The notes beneath the pieces are model-generated. The model saw only the letters and a program-made list of their open reading frames with translations. It was not told where the DNA came from and made no database searches. A program made the position numbers and the translations under genes. From Streptomyces sp. NBC_00576 (GTDB lineage: Bacteria; Actinomycetota; Actinomycetes; Streptomycetales; Streptomycetaceae): a DNA stretch of 64,000 nucleotides. The stretch's first letter is position 1, and the number at the start of each line of letters is the position of its first letter. Shown here piece after piece: positions 55,771-64,000 of the stretch. The stretch is from assembly GCF_036345175.1 (NCBI RefSeq), contig NZ_CP107780.1, forward strand, positions 124,001 through 188,000. The letters are read 5' to 3'.

Positions 55771-57255
55771 TCAGCCGTGCACCGTGATGGTGTGCGGTTC
55801 GGTGAAGGAGAGCAGGCCCTCCGGGCCCATTTCGCGTCCGATGCCGCTCTGGCGGAAGCCACCGAAGGGAGCCCGGTCGTCGCACGCGACGGCGTTGGCG
55901 TGATTGATCCAGGTGGTGCCGGTCCGCAGCCTCTGCGCCAAGGCGGCCGCGCGGGCGGGGTCGGCGCTCCAGACCGAGGAGCACAGCCCCGACCAGTCGT
56001 TGTTGACCTGGTCCAGTACGGAATCGACGTCGTCGAAGGGCAGGATCGGCAGGGCGGGGCCGAACTGCTCCTCGGTGACGATCCGCAGACCGGGGTCGGG
56101 ATCGAGGACGAGTGCGGGGCGCAGGAAGTGTCCTCCGGAGGAGGCGGCGGCGCCGGGGGCCAGGGTGCCCAGTTCACGGATCTCGGCTCCGGCGTCGGCC
56201 GCCTCGGCCAGCATGGCGGTGACCTTGTCGCGCTGGGCGGCGCTGTTGAGCGGGCCCATGGTCGAGGCCGGGTCGGAGCCAGGGCCCACCCGCTGGCTGC
56301 CGAGGGCGGCGGCGAGCGCGTCGACGAGTTCGTCGTAGCGGGACCGGTGGACGTACAGCCGCTTCACCGCCATGCAGACCTGGCCGCTCGTCAGGAACAC
56401 GCCTTGGACAAGCCGTCCGATGTGCTCTTGGTCGAGGTCGGCGTCGTCCAGGACGATCGCGGGGTCGTTGCCGCCGAGTTCCAAAGTCACCGAGGCGAGG
56501 TTCTGTGCGGCGGCGGCCATGATGTGCTTGCCGGCGGCCGTGCTGCCGGTGAAGACGATCTTCCGGACTCGGGGATCGGTGAGCAGGGGGGCGACCGCTT
56601 CGTTCGTGCCGGTCACGACGTTCAGCACGCCGTCGGGCAGTCCCGCGGCGAACAGTTCCAGGGTGCGGACCATGGCCAGCGGCACGGTGGGCGGGGGCTT
56701 GACCACGACGGTGTTCCCCGCCAGGAGCGCGTACGGCAGGCTCGCGCCGAGGATCGCGATCGGCCAGTTGAACGGCACGATGATGGTGACGACGCCTATG
56801 GGCAGCCGGTGGACGTGCGAGGTCAGCGGCGGGCCGTCGAGGCGTCGTACCTGGTCGAGGGAGTCGACCAGGTCCATCGCCGCCCGGGTCCTCGCGACGA
56901 AGACCCCCATCTCGACCTGGCTCTCGAAGGCGATCTTGCCGTTCTCGCGGGTCATCAGGGTCGCTCGCTCGGCCGCGCTGTCGTCGAGCAGGGTGAGCGC
57001 CTGACCGATGATCTCAGCTCGTCGCCGGGCGGGCGTCGCGGCCCAGCCGGGGAACGCCGCGTCTGCGGCCGCCACCGCCGCGCGGGCGTGGTCGGGAGTC
57101 GCCGCGGCGGCATGGCCCACGATCCGGTCGGGAGAGGCCGGGTCGTGGACGGCTGCCCAGTGGTCGGTCTCGACGGTCTTGCCGTCGATGAACAGTCCGG
57201 TACGAACGGTGTCCGCCCGGGTCTGCGCTGGTTCTGTTTCGAGTTTCTCGGACAT
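55771..57255 (-). CDS. NAD(P)-dependent aldehyde dehydrogenase
   Basis: The 494-residue protein has VPFNWPIAILGASLPYALLAGN near 150, the Glu in TLELGGNDPAIVLDD near 255 and the catalytic Cys in SGQVCMAVKRLY near 290. The C-terminal FGGFRQSGIGREMGPEGL is the ALDH tail. The start is ATG 57255 with GGAGA upstream; an extension to 57309 is unlikely. It diverges from the IclR gene. Substrate is probably an aromatic or short aldehyde, judged from the neighbours. Confidence 0.9.
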   Translation of the reverse strand: MSEKLETEPAQTRADTVRTGLFIDGKTVETDHWAAVHDPASPDRIVGHAAAATPDHARAAVAAADAAFPGWAATPARRRAEIIGQALTLLDDSAAERATLMTRENGKIAFESQVEMGVFVARTRAAMDLVDSLDQVRRLDGPPLTSHVHRLPIGVVTIIVPFNWPIAILGASLPYALLAGNTVVVKPPPTVPLAMVRTLELFAAGLPDGVLNVVTGTNEAVAPLLTDPRVRKIVFTGSTAAGKHIMAAAAQNLASVTLELGGNDPAIVLDDADLDQEHIGRLVQGVFLTSGQVCMAVKRLYVHRSRYDELVDALAAALGSQRVGPGSDPASTMGPLNSAAQRDKVTAMLAEAADAGAEIRELGTLAPGAAASSGGHFLRPALVLDPDPGLRIVTEEQFGPALPILPFDDVDSVLDQVNNDWSGLCSSVWSADPARAAALAQRLRTGTTWINHANAVACDDRAPFGGFRQSGIGREMGPEGLLSFTEPHTITVHG

Positions 57256-57309
57256 GCGGCTCTCCAAGGGATCAAGTGGAGGAAAAGCTGAGAACTGAGT
57301 CCTGATCAA

Positions 57310-57323
57310 CGGACAGATATCCG
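57310..57323. promoter_or_regulatory. Candidate IclR operator
   Basis: CGGACAGATATCCG is an imperfect palindrome just before the iclR ATG and between two divergent genes. A related perfect palindrome, ACGGATATCCGT, lies after the iclR gene near 58173-58184. Confidence 0.4.
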
Positions 57324-57455
57324 CATGACGGACAGGCGGAAGAAAGAGTCACTGCACCCGCACGGCGCGTCAACACCTCGACGGAGAAGCCCAGGAAGAC
57401 ACCCCTGTCCCCGGGGTCTGGAGGTCATCGCCGCGTTCCCCCCGGGCAAGCCCAG

Positions 57456-58157
57456 ATGTCACTGTCCCAGGTGGCCGGCGCGACCGGACTCGCCAGGCCG
57501 ACCGCCCGCCTGATTCTGCTCACCCTCGAAGAACTCGGCTATGTCCGTTCGGGCGAGACGGGGTTCGCACTGACCCCGAGAGTGCTCGAACTCGGGGTCG
57601 CCTACGTGCAGTCCATGGGTTTGTGGGACATCGCGCGGCCCCATATCGAGCGGCTGGTGGAGCGGACCGACGAGTCCTGCTCCGTGGCCCAACTGGACGG
57701 ATCGGACATCATCTACGTCGCCCGGGTGGCCGTCCCCAAGCTGGTGACGCTGTCAGTGCGGATCGGAACGCGTTTCCCGGCCTTGCAGACCTCCTTGGGC
57801 AAGGTGCTGCTCGCGGCTCTGTCGGCCGATGAACTGACGCGGGAGCTCGCCGAACCGTCGCGCTCGGGGGTGACGCCGTGCTGGCAGCCCGACCGGGAGG
57901 AACGCGACGCGGTTCTGCGGGAGGTACGGGCCCGCGGATGGGCGCTGCCCGACGAACAGTTGGCGCCCGGCATCCGGTCGGTCGCGGCCCCGCTGCGGGA
58001 CGGCTCCGGCCGGGTCGTCGCGGCCCTCAACGTCAACTGCCACGCGGCCGAGACATCGGTCGAGCGGCTCGTGGAGGCGCATCTGCCGCTGCTGTTGCAG
58101 ACTGCGGGAGACATCAGCGCTGACTTTGCTCGCACCTCCGCGGTACCGCACGCCTGA
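57456..58157 (+). CDS. IclR-family regulator, N-terminus probably frameshifted
   Basis: The 233-residue reading contains the recognition helix (SLSQVAGATGLARPTARLIL), the wing and a complete IclR ligand domain (PALQTSLGKVLLAALS near 110, LAPGIRSVAAPLRDGSGRVV near 170, ALNVNCHAAETS near 190). The missing first helix is found upstream in another frame from ATG 57325 (RGLEVIAAFPPGKP). One extra C near 57450 would join them into about 277 residues. It is related to PcaR/PobR-type regulators of aromatic catabolism. As read, the protein lacks part of its winged helix and may not bind DNA. Confidence 0.75.
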   Translation: MSLSQVAGATGLARPTARLILLTLEELGYVRSGETGFALTPRVLELGVAYVQSMGLWDIARPHIERLVERTDESCSVAQLDGSDIIYVARVAVPKLVTLSVRIGTRFPALQTSLGKVLLAALSADELTRELAEPSRSGVTPCWQPDREERDAVLREVRARGWALPDEQLAPGIRSVAAPLRDGSGRVVAALNVNCHAAETSVERLVEAHLPLLLQTAGDISADFARTSAVPHA

Positions 58158-58217
58158 GACGACGGGCCCCGAACGGATATCCGTCCGGTGCGCGTCACGC
58201 CTGCTCGACGGCCGCCG

Positions 58218-59129
58218 TCACGCATTCTCGATGGCCTCAAGATCGAGCGGCGTGGGCCTGAACTCCTGCAGCCGGTCCGCATAGGCACCGGCGAACAGCT
58301 CACCGACCGACTCGGTGGTCCAGCCGCCCGGCCGGAACCGCTCCTCGACCTCGCCGGGGTGCGTCCACAGGGCGATCCGGTCGCCCCCGGCCGCGATGGC
58401 CTGTCCGGTGATGTGGGCCGACTCCTTCGACGCCAGGTACACGATGACCGGTGCGACGTCGTCCGGCGACCCCAGGCCCTGTCGCCGGGCCGCCTCGGGA
58501 ACCGGCTCCCCCGCGTCGACCTTGGCGACCAGGTCCCCGAGGGTGGGGATGGTCGCCACCATGCGGGTCAGCGCGGTCGGCACGATGGCGTTGACGGTGA
58601 CGTCGATCTTCGCGAGCTCGACCGCCCAGGTACGTGTCATCGCGACGATCGCCCCCTTGGACGCCGAGTACGCGGTCTGGCCGAAGCTGGCCCGCTGGCC
58701 GGCGGGCGATCCCACCAGGATGAGCCGCCCGCCCGCGCCCTGTTCGCGGAAGCGGGCCGCCGCGGCACGGCCGCACGTGAACGTGCCACGCAGATGGCTG
58801 GTGACGACGAGGTCGAAGTCGTCGTCGGTGGTGTTGCGCAGGGTTTTGTCGCGCAGCGCGCCGGCGTTGGTGACCATCACATCGAGGCGGCCGAACTCGT
58901 CGACCGCCCGCCGCACCAACACGTCGGCGAACTCGGAACCGCCGACCGCGCCGACATGGGCGACGGCCGCTCCGCCCGCGCCCGCGATCGCGTCGGCCGT
59001 CTCCTCGGCCACCTCGGCGTCCAGGTCGTTCACGACGACGGCGGCACCCGCCGCCCCCAGCGCGCGGGCGTAGGCCCGTCCCAGGCCTCGGCCCGCTCCC
59101 GTCACAATGGCGACTCGGCCGTCGAGCAT
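58218..59129 (-). CDS. Short-chain dehydrogenase/reductase
   Basis: The 303-residue protein has GAGRGLGRAYARAL (NAD(P) site) near 11, NAGALRD near 90, catalytic Ser in LVGSPAGQ near 140 and YSASKGAI (Tyr and Lys) near 155. The longer C-terminus (GDRIALWTHPGEVEERF) resembles the SDR domain of multifunctional beta-oxidation proteins. It probably oxidises a hydroxyacyl-CoA. It is convergent with the IclR gene. Confidence 0.88.
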   Translation of the reverse strand: MLDGRVAIVTGAGRGLGRAYARALGAAGAAVVVNDLDAEVAEETADAIAGAGGAAVAHVGAVGGSEFADVLVRRAVDEFGRLDVMVTNAGALRDKTLRNTTDDDFDLVVTSHLRGTFTCGRAAAARFREQGAGGRLILVGSPAGQRASFGQTAYSASKGAIVAMTRTWAVELAKIDVTVNAIVPTALTRMVATIPTLGDLVAKVDAGEPVPEAARRQGLGSPDDVAPVIVYLASKESAHITGQAIAAGGDRIALWTHPGEVEERFRPGGWTTESVGELFAGAYADRLQEFRPTPLDLEAIENA

Positions 59130-59279
59130 GATGTCCTCCTGAGCTGGGAGCCGGTACAGCGACTCCCTGAGCGTAGGAACGCCCGGGCTCGCAGGGATCC
59201 CGCCGATGACGGCACCTGCCGCCGACCTGTGTCCCGGCCGGTCCGGGACATCCGTCGCGGCACCACCCCTCTACGGCAG

Positions 59280-59921
59280 TCAGCCGCGCGGCGGTACCAG
59301 TCCCTGTCGTACGGCGAGCAATGCGGCCTGGGTCCGTGACGTGAGCCGGAGTTTGCGCAGCACGTTGCTCACGTGTGTGCGGGCGGTGCGCTCGCTGATC
59401 ACCAGTTCGTCGGCGATCTGCTGGTTCGACCGCCCTTCGGCGACAAGGACGAGGACATCGCGTTCCCGGCCGGTGAGCGAAGCGAGGCCGGTCGGCGGGG
59501 AGACGATCTCCCGGGTGAGCCCCCTGGCCACCGCGGGATCGAGGTAGACCTCGCCGCAGGCGGCCGCGCGGATGGCGGCGACCACTTCGCCCGCTTCGGC
59601 GTCCTTGAGCAGGTAGCCGGCGGCGCCCTGCTCGAGTGCGGCGTGGACGCGTTCCATCTCGCCGAAACTGGTCAGCACCACGACCCGGACATCCGGGTGA
59701 CGCTTCTTGATCATCCCGATCGCCGTCACCCCGTCCAGCTTCGGCATCAGCAGGTCGATCAGCACCACGTCCGGAAGTTCCCGATGCGCTGCCATCGCGT
59801 CGAGCCTGGTGAGCGCCTCCTGCCCGTCCGCGGCTTCCGCGGCCACCTCCATGTCGTCCAGGACCTCTAGATAGGCGCGGATCCCGCGGCGTACGACGGC
59901 ATGGTCGTCGACGATCAGCAC
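59280..59921 (-). CDS. LuxR/NarL-type response regulator
   Basis: The 213-residue protein has a receiver domain with the acidic pair VDDHAVVRRG, the phospho-Asp in VVLIDLLMPKLDG near 50 and the Lys in GYLLKDAEAGE near 100. The C-terminal LuxR helix-turn-helix is LTGRERDVLVLVAEGRSNQQIADELVISERTARTHV. The start is taken as GTG 59921, which overlaps the kinase stop; it gives a slightly short first strand, so a true start a few codons upstream cannot be excluded. Confidence 0.88.
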   Translation of the reverse strand: MLIVDDHAVVRRGIRAYLEVLDDMEVAAEAADGQEALTRLDAMAAHRELPDVVLIDLLMPKLDGVTAIGMIKKRHPDVRVVVLTSFGEMERVHAALEQGAAGYLLKDAEAGEVVAAIRAAACGEVYLDPAVARGLTREIVSPPTGLASLTGRERDVLVLVAEGRSNQQIADELVISERTARTHVSNVLRKLRLTSRTQAALLAVRQGLVPPRG

Positions 59922-61591
59922 TCGGATGGCGTGGGGCCCGGCGCCATCCGGAGCGGCACCGCCGGTGGGTTGCTCCGGGAACCGTCCGAGGCCGTGGGAG
60001 GCGGCTCCGGCACCCGTACAGGCAGGGGAATGACGATCCGCACGGTCGTACCGCTCTTCGCGCGGGATCTGATCCTCATGGTGCCGCCCCATCGCTCCGC
60101 CCTTTCCCGCATGGTCGTCAGTCCGTAGCCGTAGCCGTGGTCCCAGGCAGTACCGGCCGTCCGGCCGCTTTCCCCGCCCTGCCCGTCCGGCGGGGTCTTT
60201 CGCCCGCCGGGTTCCGGCAGTCCGCGACCGTCGTCGCGGACGCTCGCGGTCAGTGTGTGGTCGCGTACACCGAGGCGGATGGTGATCGTGGTGGCCTCCG
60301 CGTGCTTGACCACGTTGTGGATGGCCTCCGCGACGATCCGGTACATGTCCTCGGCCAGTTCCGGTTCGACATCCGTCACTTCCTTTCCGTACAGCAGCCG
60401 GATGCCGAGACCCGTCCGGTTCTCGGTGCTCTTGACGAGCGCGCTCACCGCGTCTTCCAGGCCGAGCCGGGTGGAGGAGGACGGGCGCAGTTCGTGCACC
60501 ATCGCCCGGAGGTCGGCGCGGACGGTCTGCGAGAGCGCTCCGATCTCCTCCGCGAAGGCGCGGACGGCCTCCGCGGGAACCGGTCCGCCACGCGCGCCCA
60601 GTACTCCGATGGCGTTGGCCTGCATGCCGATGGAGAACACTTGCTGGACGATCGAGTCGTGCAGATCGCGAGCGAGGCGCTGGCGTTCGTTGCGACGGGC
60701 CCCTTCGCGCTCGCGCTGCAGCAGCGCGGCGTAGTCGACGGCGAGGGCTGCCTGTTCCGCCATGGCGGCGAGGAATTCCAGGGTCCGGCCGCCGATCTCC
60801 TGCCCGGGTGCGAAGTACGCGTTCAGCACGCCTTCGGGACGGCCGCGGGCCATCAGCGGGACGCTGACGAAGGAGTCCCAGTTCAGCTCGCCGAGGTAGG
60901 AGTGCAGCGGTGCCCAGGCCGGGTCCGCGAGGATCTGGGCCCACCGGTGAGGGACGACGATCGGCTCGCGCTCCCTCAAGGCGTCCAGCATGCTCAGCCG
61001 GGCGCCCCGGTCCTGGCACTCCAGCAGACGGTCGAGGAACGCGTCCCAGTGCCGCAGCCCCGCGGAGCCCATCAGCCGCAGTTCCCGGCCCGTGCCGTCC
61101 AGGATGAGGATCTGTGCGCCGGCCAGGCCGTCGGCCTGGACGATCTGCTGGGCCACGGCGTCCAGGGTCGAGCCGAGCGACCCCTCCGCGGCCAGTGCGA
61201 TCGACGTCTGGGCGATCGCCGCGATCCTGCGCTGCCGATGCCGTTCGTCGGTCACGTCGCGGAACGACACGATCGTGATTTTGGGGTCGTCCGGCAGGCC
61301 GCGAGCCCGGTAGGCGAACTCGCGCCGGGTTCCGGAGGCGGGCATCCAGTGGGCCACCTGCTCGTCCGACTGGTACTCCAGCAGCTCCACCTGACACGCG
61401 GCGGCTCCCGCCACCAGCGCGAACGGGGCCTGCGTGCCGAGCAGTTCGGCCTCCTCGCCCGCGCCGCACAACGCGACCGCCGCCGGGTTCAGCCGGACGA
61501 ATCGGCCCGCGCAGTCCAGGACCGCGAGACCGTCCGGTGCGACGGCAGCGACGTCGTCCCAGCCCACGAGCGGCAGCGCCGAACCGGACAT
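59915..61591 (-). CDS. Sensor histidine kinase (PAS-GAF-HisKA_3)
   Basis: The 558-residue protein has a PAS-like domain (about 8-125, DGLAVLDCAGRFVRLNPAAV), a GAF domain (about 140-300) and a HisKA_3 dimerisation helix with the phospho-His in RLARDLHDSIVQQVFSIGM near 325. The ATPase domain has IVAEAIHNVVKHAEAT near 410 and a G-box GYGLTTMRERA near 500. There are no membrane helices, so it senses a cytoplasmic signal. The start is ATG 61591 with GAGGAG upstream. It pairs with the regulator that overlaps its end. Confidence 0.9.
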   Translation of the reverse strand: MSGSALPLVGWDDVAAVAPDGLAVLDCAGRFVRLNPAAVALCGAGEEAELLGTQAPFALVAGAAACQVELLEYQSDEQVAHWMPASGTRREFAYRARGLPDDPKITIVSFRDVTDERHRQRRIAAIAQTSIALAAEGSLGSTLDAVAQQIVQADGLAGAQILILDGTGRELRLMGSAGLRHWDAFLDRLLECQDRGARLSMLDALREREPIVVPHRWAQILADPAWAPLHSYLGELNWDSFVSVPLMARGRPEGVLNAYFAPGQEIGGRTLEFLAAMAEQAALAVDYAALLQREREGARRNERQRLARDLHDSIVQQVFSIGMQANAIGVLGARGGPVPAEAVRAFAEEIGALSQTVRADLRAMVHELRPSSSTRLGLEDAVSALVKSTENRTGLGIRLLYGKEVTDVEPELAEDMYRIVAEAIHNVVKHAEATTITIRLGVRDHTLTASVRDDGRGLPEPGGRKTPPDGQGGESGRTAGTAWDHGYGYGLTTMRERAERWGGTMRIRSRAKSGTTVRIVIPLPVRVPEPPPTASDGSRSNPPAVPLRMAPGPTPSEC

Positions 61592-62011
61592 GACCGATCT
61601 CCTCATCATCGTCATCGTTGACGAGCGGCGAACCCAGCCCTGAAAACCGCCGTGCGACGTCGACACGTCGAAGCAGGCAACGCAGCAGGTGTCGAACGGG
61701 TCGGCAGATCGGGCGGCTGGTGGGCGGACGGGGGCGACCGACGGTCGACCAGAGCATCGTAGCCCGGTGCATTCGGAGCGGGTCTACGTCATTCGACCTG
61801 TTCACCGCCAGGTATTCGACGTGATCGCCGCCCGGTCGAAGCGCCGCGCCGGTTGAGTCATTGCGCGCGTTCCCGTGGAGAGAGCCGCTGTCTACCTTGA
61901 GGAGGGCACCCGCGGATCCGGCCTGCTCCCCCGCCGGATCCGCGGGCCGCCCGACAGGTGCGAACGGCCACGCGGTCTGTGCACACCCCCGAGGACGAGG
62001 AGGTCTGAGGC
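61592..62011. promoter_or_regulatory. Divergent region, kinase / acyl-CoA ligase
   Basis: The 420-bp space contains the perfect inverted repeat at 61909-61946, listed separately. No gene is seen in it. Confidence 0.5.
61909..61946. promoter_or_regulatory. Long inverted repeat upstream of the acyl-CoA ligase
   Basis: Perfect 14-bp arms CCCGCGGATCCGGC (61909-61922) and GCCGGATCCGCGGG (61933-61946) with a 10-nt loop, 66 bp before the ligase ATG. It could be an operator for a dimeric regulator or an attenuator hairpin in the leader. It has no U tract. Confidence 0.6.
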
Positions 62012-63649
62012 ATGGACGTGTCCATCGGCACCATCTGGGAGGCGGTCTCCCGGACGCTGCCCGATGCCGTCGCCGTTGCCGAGCCCGGTCGTGAGACCAC
62101 CTACCGGGAGTTCGACGAGCGCGCGTCACGGCTGGCCGCGGCACTGGAGAGGGCCGGGGTAGGGGAGGGCGACACCGTGGCCTGTTACCTGTACAACGGA
62201 GCCGCCTACCTGGAGACCGTCTTCGCCGCCTTCAAACTCGGCGCCGTGCCGGTGAACGCCAACTACCGCTACACCGGTGAGGAGCTCTCCGAACTCCTCG
62301 CCGACGCCGACGCGGCCGCGCTCGTCTTCAGCGGCGCCCTGGCCGACCGGGTCACGCACGCCGCCGGTCACGTGCCCACCCTGAAGCTGCTCGTGCGAGC
62401 GGGCGATCCGCCGGCCGACGGCCCTGCCGGGCCCGACGTGCCCGAGCTGGAGGACCTGCTGGCGGCGCACGCACCACGTGCGCCGCGGTCGCGGCCCGGT
62501 TCGGACCGGCTCTTCATGTACACCGGCGGGACCACGGGTAGACCGAAGGGCGTGGTGTGGCGACAGAGCGATCTTCTGCACTCCCTCGTGGTCCCGATCT
62601 TCCACCCGCTCGGTGTCACCGACCTCCCGGCGACCCTCGACGAGGCCGTGGCGATCGCGACCGAGGCCCACCACGGGGGCCGCGCGCCGATCACCATGCC
62701 CGTCGTGCCGCTGATGCACGCCACCGGACTGTTCAACACCATGGGCGCCCTGATGACGGGAGGCCGGGCTGTCACGGCGCGGCCGGGGGGTCTCGACCCG
62801 GAACACGTCTGGCGCACGATCGCCGAGCAGCGGGTCGACACCTTCATCGTCGCGGGCAACGCCGTGTGCCGACCGCTCGTCGACGAACTCGTCCGTGCGG
62901 AACAGACCGGGACGCCGTACGACCTGCGCTCCGTGCGCAGGATCCTCAGCTCCGGCACCGCTCTCAGCGATCCGCTCAAGATGGCACTGCACGAACGTGC
63001 CGACGTCACGGTCATCGACGCCATCGCGTCGAGCGAAGGGGGCCCTTTCGCCTTCGCGATCACCTCGTCGGTACGAGATCTGCCGGCCCGCTTCTTCCCC
63101 GTATCCGCGACACGCGTGATCGGCACGGACGACCGCTTCGTCGAACCCGGCAGCGACGAAACCGGGTATCTCGCCTACCGCGGGCCCATGCCGCTCGGCT
63201 ACTACAAGGACACCGAGAAGAGCGCGACGACGTTCCGCACCATCGACGGGGTCCGGTACGCGATCGCCGGAGACCTCGCCCGACTCGAGGCCGACGGCGC
63301 GATCCGTTTCCTCGGGCGCGGCTCAGGCGTGATCAACACGGGCGGGGAGAAGGTGCACCCCCAGGAAGTCGAGAGCGTCCTGCTCACGCACCCCGGTGTG
63401 ACCGACTGTGTCGTCGTCGGCGTCCCCGACGAGACCTGGGGCGAGCGGGTGGCAGCCGTCGTCGCGGTCCCGCCGGGCACCGCCGTCACCGGCGAGGAAC
63501 TGCGCGACTGGGCCCGGCGGAGCCTCGCCGGCTACAAGGTGCCGCGTTCTGTCGTCCTCACGGATGCCCTGCCCCGGACGCCGACCGGCAAGCTCGAAGT
63601 CGCTTGGGCCAGGAAGACGGCCCAGGACTCCGACGCGGCCGCAACCTGA
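62012..63649 (+). CDS. Acyl-CoA synthetase (ANL superfamily, FadD type)
   Basis: The 545-residue protein has the P-loop MYTGGTTGRPKGVVW near 170, SSEGGPFAFA near 340, the Asp in AGDLARLEADGAIRFLGR near 425 and the catalytic Lys in PRTPTGKLEVAW near 525. It activates a carboxylic acid to its CoA thioester; a fatty or aromatic acid fits the neighbourhood. It is far from the NRPS region, so involvement in lipopeptide acylation is possible but not supported by position. The start ATG 62012 follows GAGGAGGTCTGAGGC. Confidence 0.9.
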   Translation: MDVSIGTIWEAVSRTLPDAVAVAEPGRETTYREFDERASRLAAALERAGVGEGDTVACYLYNGAAYLETVFAAFKLGAVPVNANYRYTGEELSELLADADAAALVFSGALADRVTHAAGHVPTLKLLVRAGDPPADGPAGPDVPELEDLLAAHAPRAPRSRPGSDRLFMYTGGTTGRPKGVVWRQSDLLHSLVVPIFHPLGVTDLPATLDEAVAIATEAHHGGRAPITMPVVPLMHATGLFNTMGALMTGGRAVTARPGGLDPEHVWRTIAEQRVDTFIVAGNAVCRPLVDELVRAEQTGTPYDLRSVRRILSSGTALSDPLKMALHERADVTVIDAIASSEGGPFAFAITSSVRDLPARFFPVSATRVIGTDDRFVEPGSDETGYLAYRGPMPLGYYKDTEKSATTFRTIDGVRYAIAGDLARLEADGAIRFLGRGSGVINTGGEKVHPQEVESVLLTHPGVTDCVVVGVPDETWGERVAAVVAVPPGTAVTGEELRDWARRSLAGYKVPRSVVLTDALPRTPTGKLEVAWARKTAQDSDAAAT

Positions 63650-63696
63650 CGCTCGCCCGAGACATTCTCCTCTTCCGCAAGCCCAAGGAGCCCCGA

Positions 63697-64000
63697 TGCC
63701 CCCCAACACCTCCAGCCCGTCCGAAGGGTCGTTGCTGGTGATCAGCGCCCACGCCGGCGACTTCGTCTGGCGGGCCGGCGGCGCCATCGCGCTGGCCGCC
63801 GAACGCGGGCAGCGTGCCAAGGTGCTGTGCCTGAGCTTCGGTGAGCGCGGGGAGTCGGCCCGCGCCTGGCGGGACGGCCTCGGCCTCGGCGAGATCAAGG
63901 AGCTGCGCCGCACGGAGGCTTCGAGCGCCGCCGCGGCGCTGGGTGCGGAGATCGAGTTCCTGGACGCCGGGGACTACCCACTTATCGAAACGCCTGAGCT
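63697..64000 (+). CDS. PIG-L-family protein, GalB-like (partial)
   Basis: The first 101 codons are in the window. The N-terminal motif reads LLVISAHAGDFVWRAGGAIAL in place of the AHPDD of deacetylases. Together with VLCLSFGERGESARAW, it resembles GalB-type 4-oxalomesaconate hydratases of the protocatechuate 4,5-cleavage and gallate pathways. AAGGAG precedes the ATG. It is 47 bp after the acyl-CoA ligase, in the same direction. The C-terminus is outside the window. Confidence 0.75.

Noticed and set aside
59280..62144. A 954-residue fusion of kinase-region sequence and response regulator
   Set aside because: The N-terminal 700 residues are the wrong frame of the sensor kinase gene. Only the last 213 residues are a real receiver/LuxR protein.
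62012..63649. Acyl-CoA ligase as the lipid-activating enzyme of the NRPS cluster
   Set aside because: It is almost 58 kb from the NRPS and embedded among catabolic genes with its own divergent promoter region. The link would be guesswork.

Overview
The window looks like a Streptomyces chromosome. GC is very high, third positions are almost all G or C, GTG and TTG starts are common, and the families present are typical of the genus (StrR-type activators, DUF6247, a fused urease gamma/beta subunit, Tat-exported binding proteins, an ESX-linked RHS toxin). No rRNA or tRNA gene was recognised.

Bases 1-24,330 hold one end of a non-ribosomal lipopeptide cluster that closely resembles the enduracidin type. 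It has an NRPS whose first module (C-A-PCP, cut at the window edge) reads as L-Asp-activating, a free acyl carrier protein, a discrete hydrolase, three ABC export genes and an FADH2 halogenase. It also has a hydroxyphenylglycine (Hpg) pathway (prephenate dehydrogenase, 4-hydroxymandelate synthase, and a fused hydroxymandelate oxidase/aminotransferase) and the MppP/MppQ/MppR-type enduracididine pathway. Two StrR-family activators are encoded here. Three copies of a long dyad that fits the StrR box lie between the two divergent operon pairs and inside the second activator gene. An IS630-like element has landed between hmaS and the first activator, and decayed ISAs1 and IS1380 pieces separate the second activator from the rest.

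Bases 24,330-34,290 are a mobile, decaying accessory region. It contains a cas3 HD-domain remnant cut by an IS6-family element, two IS6 copies of equal length in direct orientation (25,598-26,460 and 31,177-32,039), and a third truncated copy with an ISL3 scrap. Between the copies lie small secreted proteins, an antitoxin with a nonsense-mutated toxin, a nitronate monooxygenase scrap and an HSL-type esterase. An orphan Tat-dependent solute-binding protein lies beyond the second copy.

Bases 34,290-38,000 carry a MarR regulator with two tandem operators, a carotenoid-cleavage-type oxygenase, a MaoC hydratase and an F420-type LLM oxidoreductase. Bases 39,700-45,840 are a urease operon (fused AB, an enlarged C, then F, G, D) followed by a nicotinamidase-like hydrolase. 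Bases 46,600-48,530 encode an ArsR repressor, a Cys-tailed cation exporter and a TauE/SafE permease. Bases 49,500-54,930 encode an ESX-like helical protein, a 1,495-residue RHS toxin with a nuclease tip, and a SUKH immunity protein. From 55,770 to the right edge there is a probable aromatic-compound catabolic region: aldehyde dehydrogenase, frameshifted IclR regulator, SDR, two-component system, acyl-CoA ligase, and the start of a GalB-like PIG-L protein. Gene scraps fill most of the spaces between these blocks.
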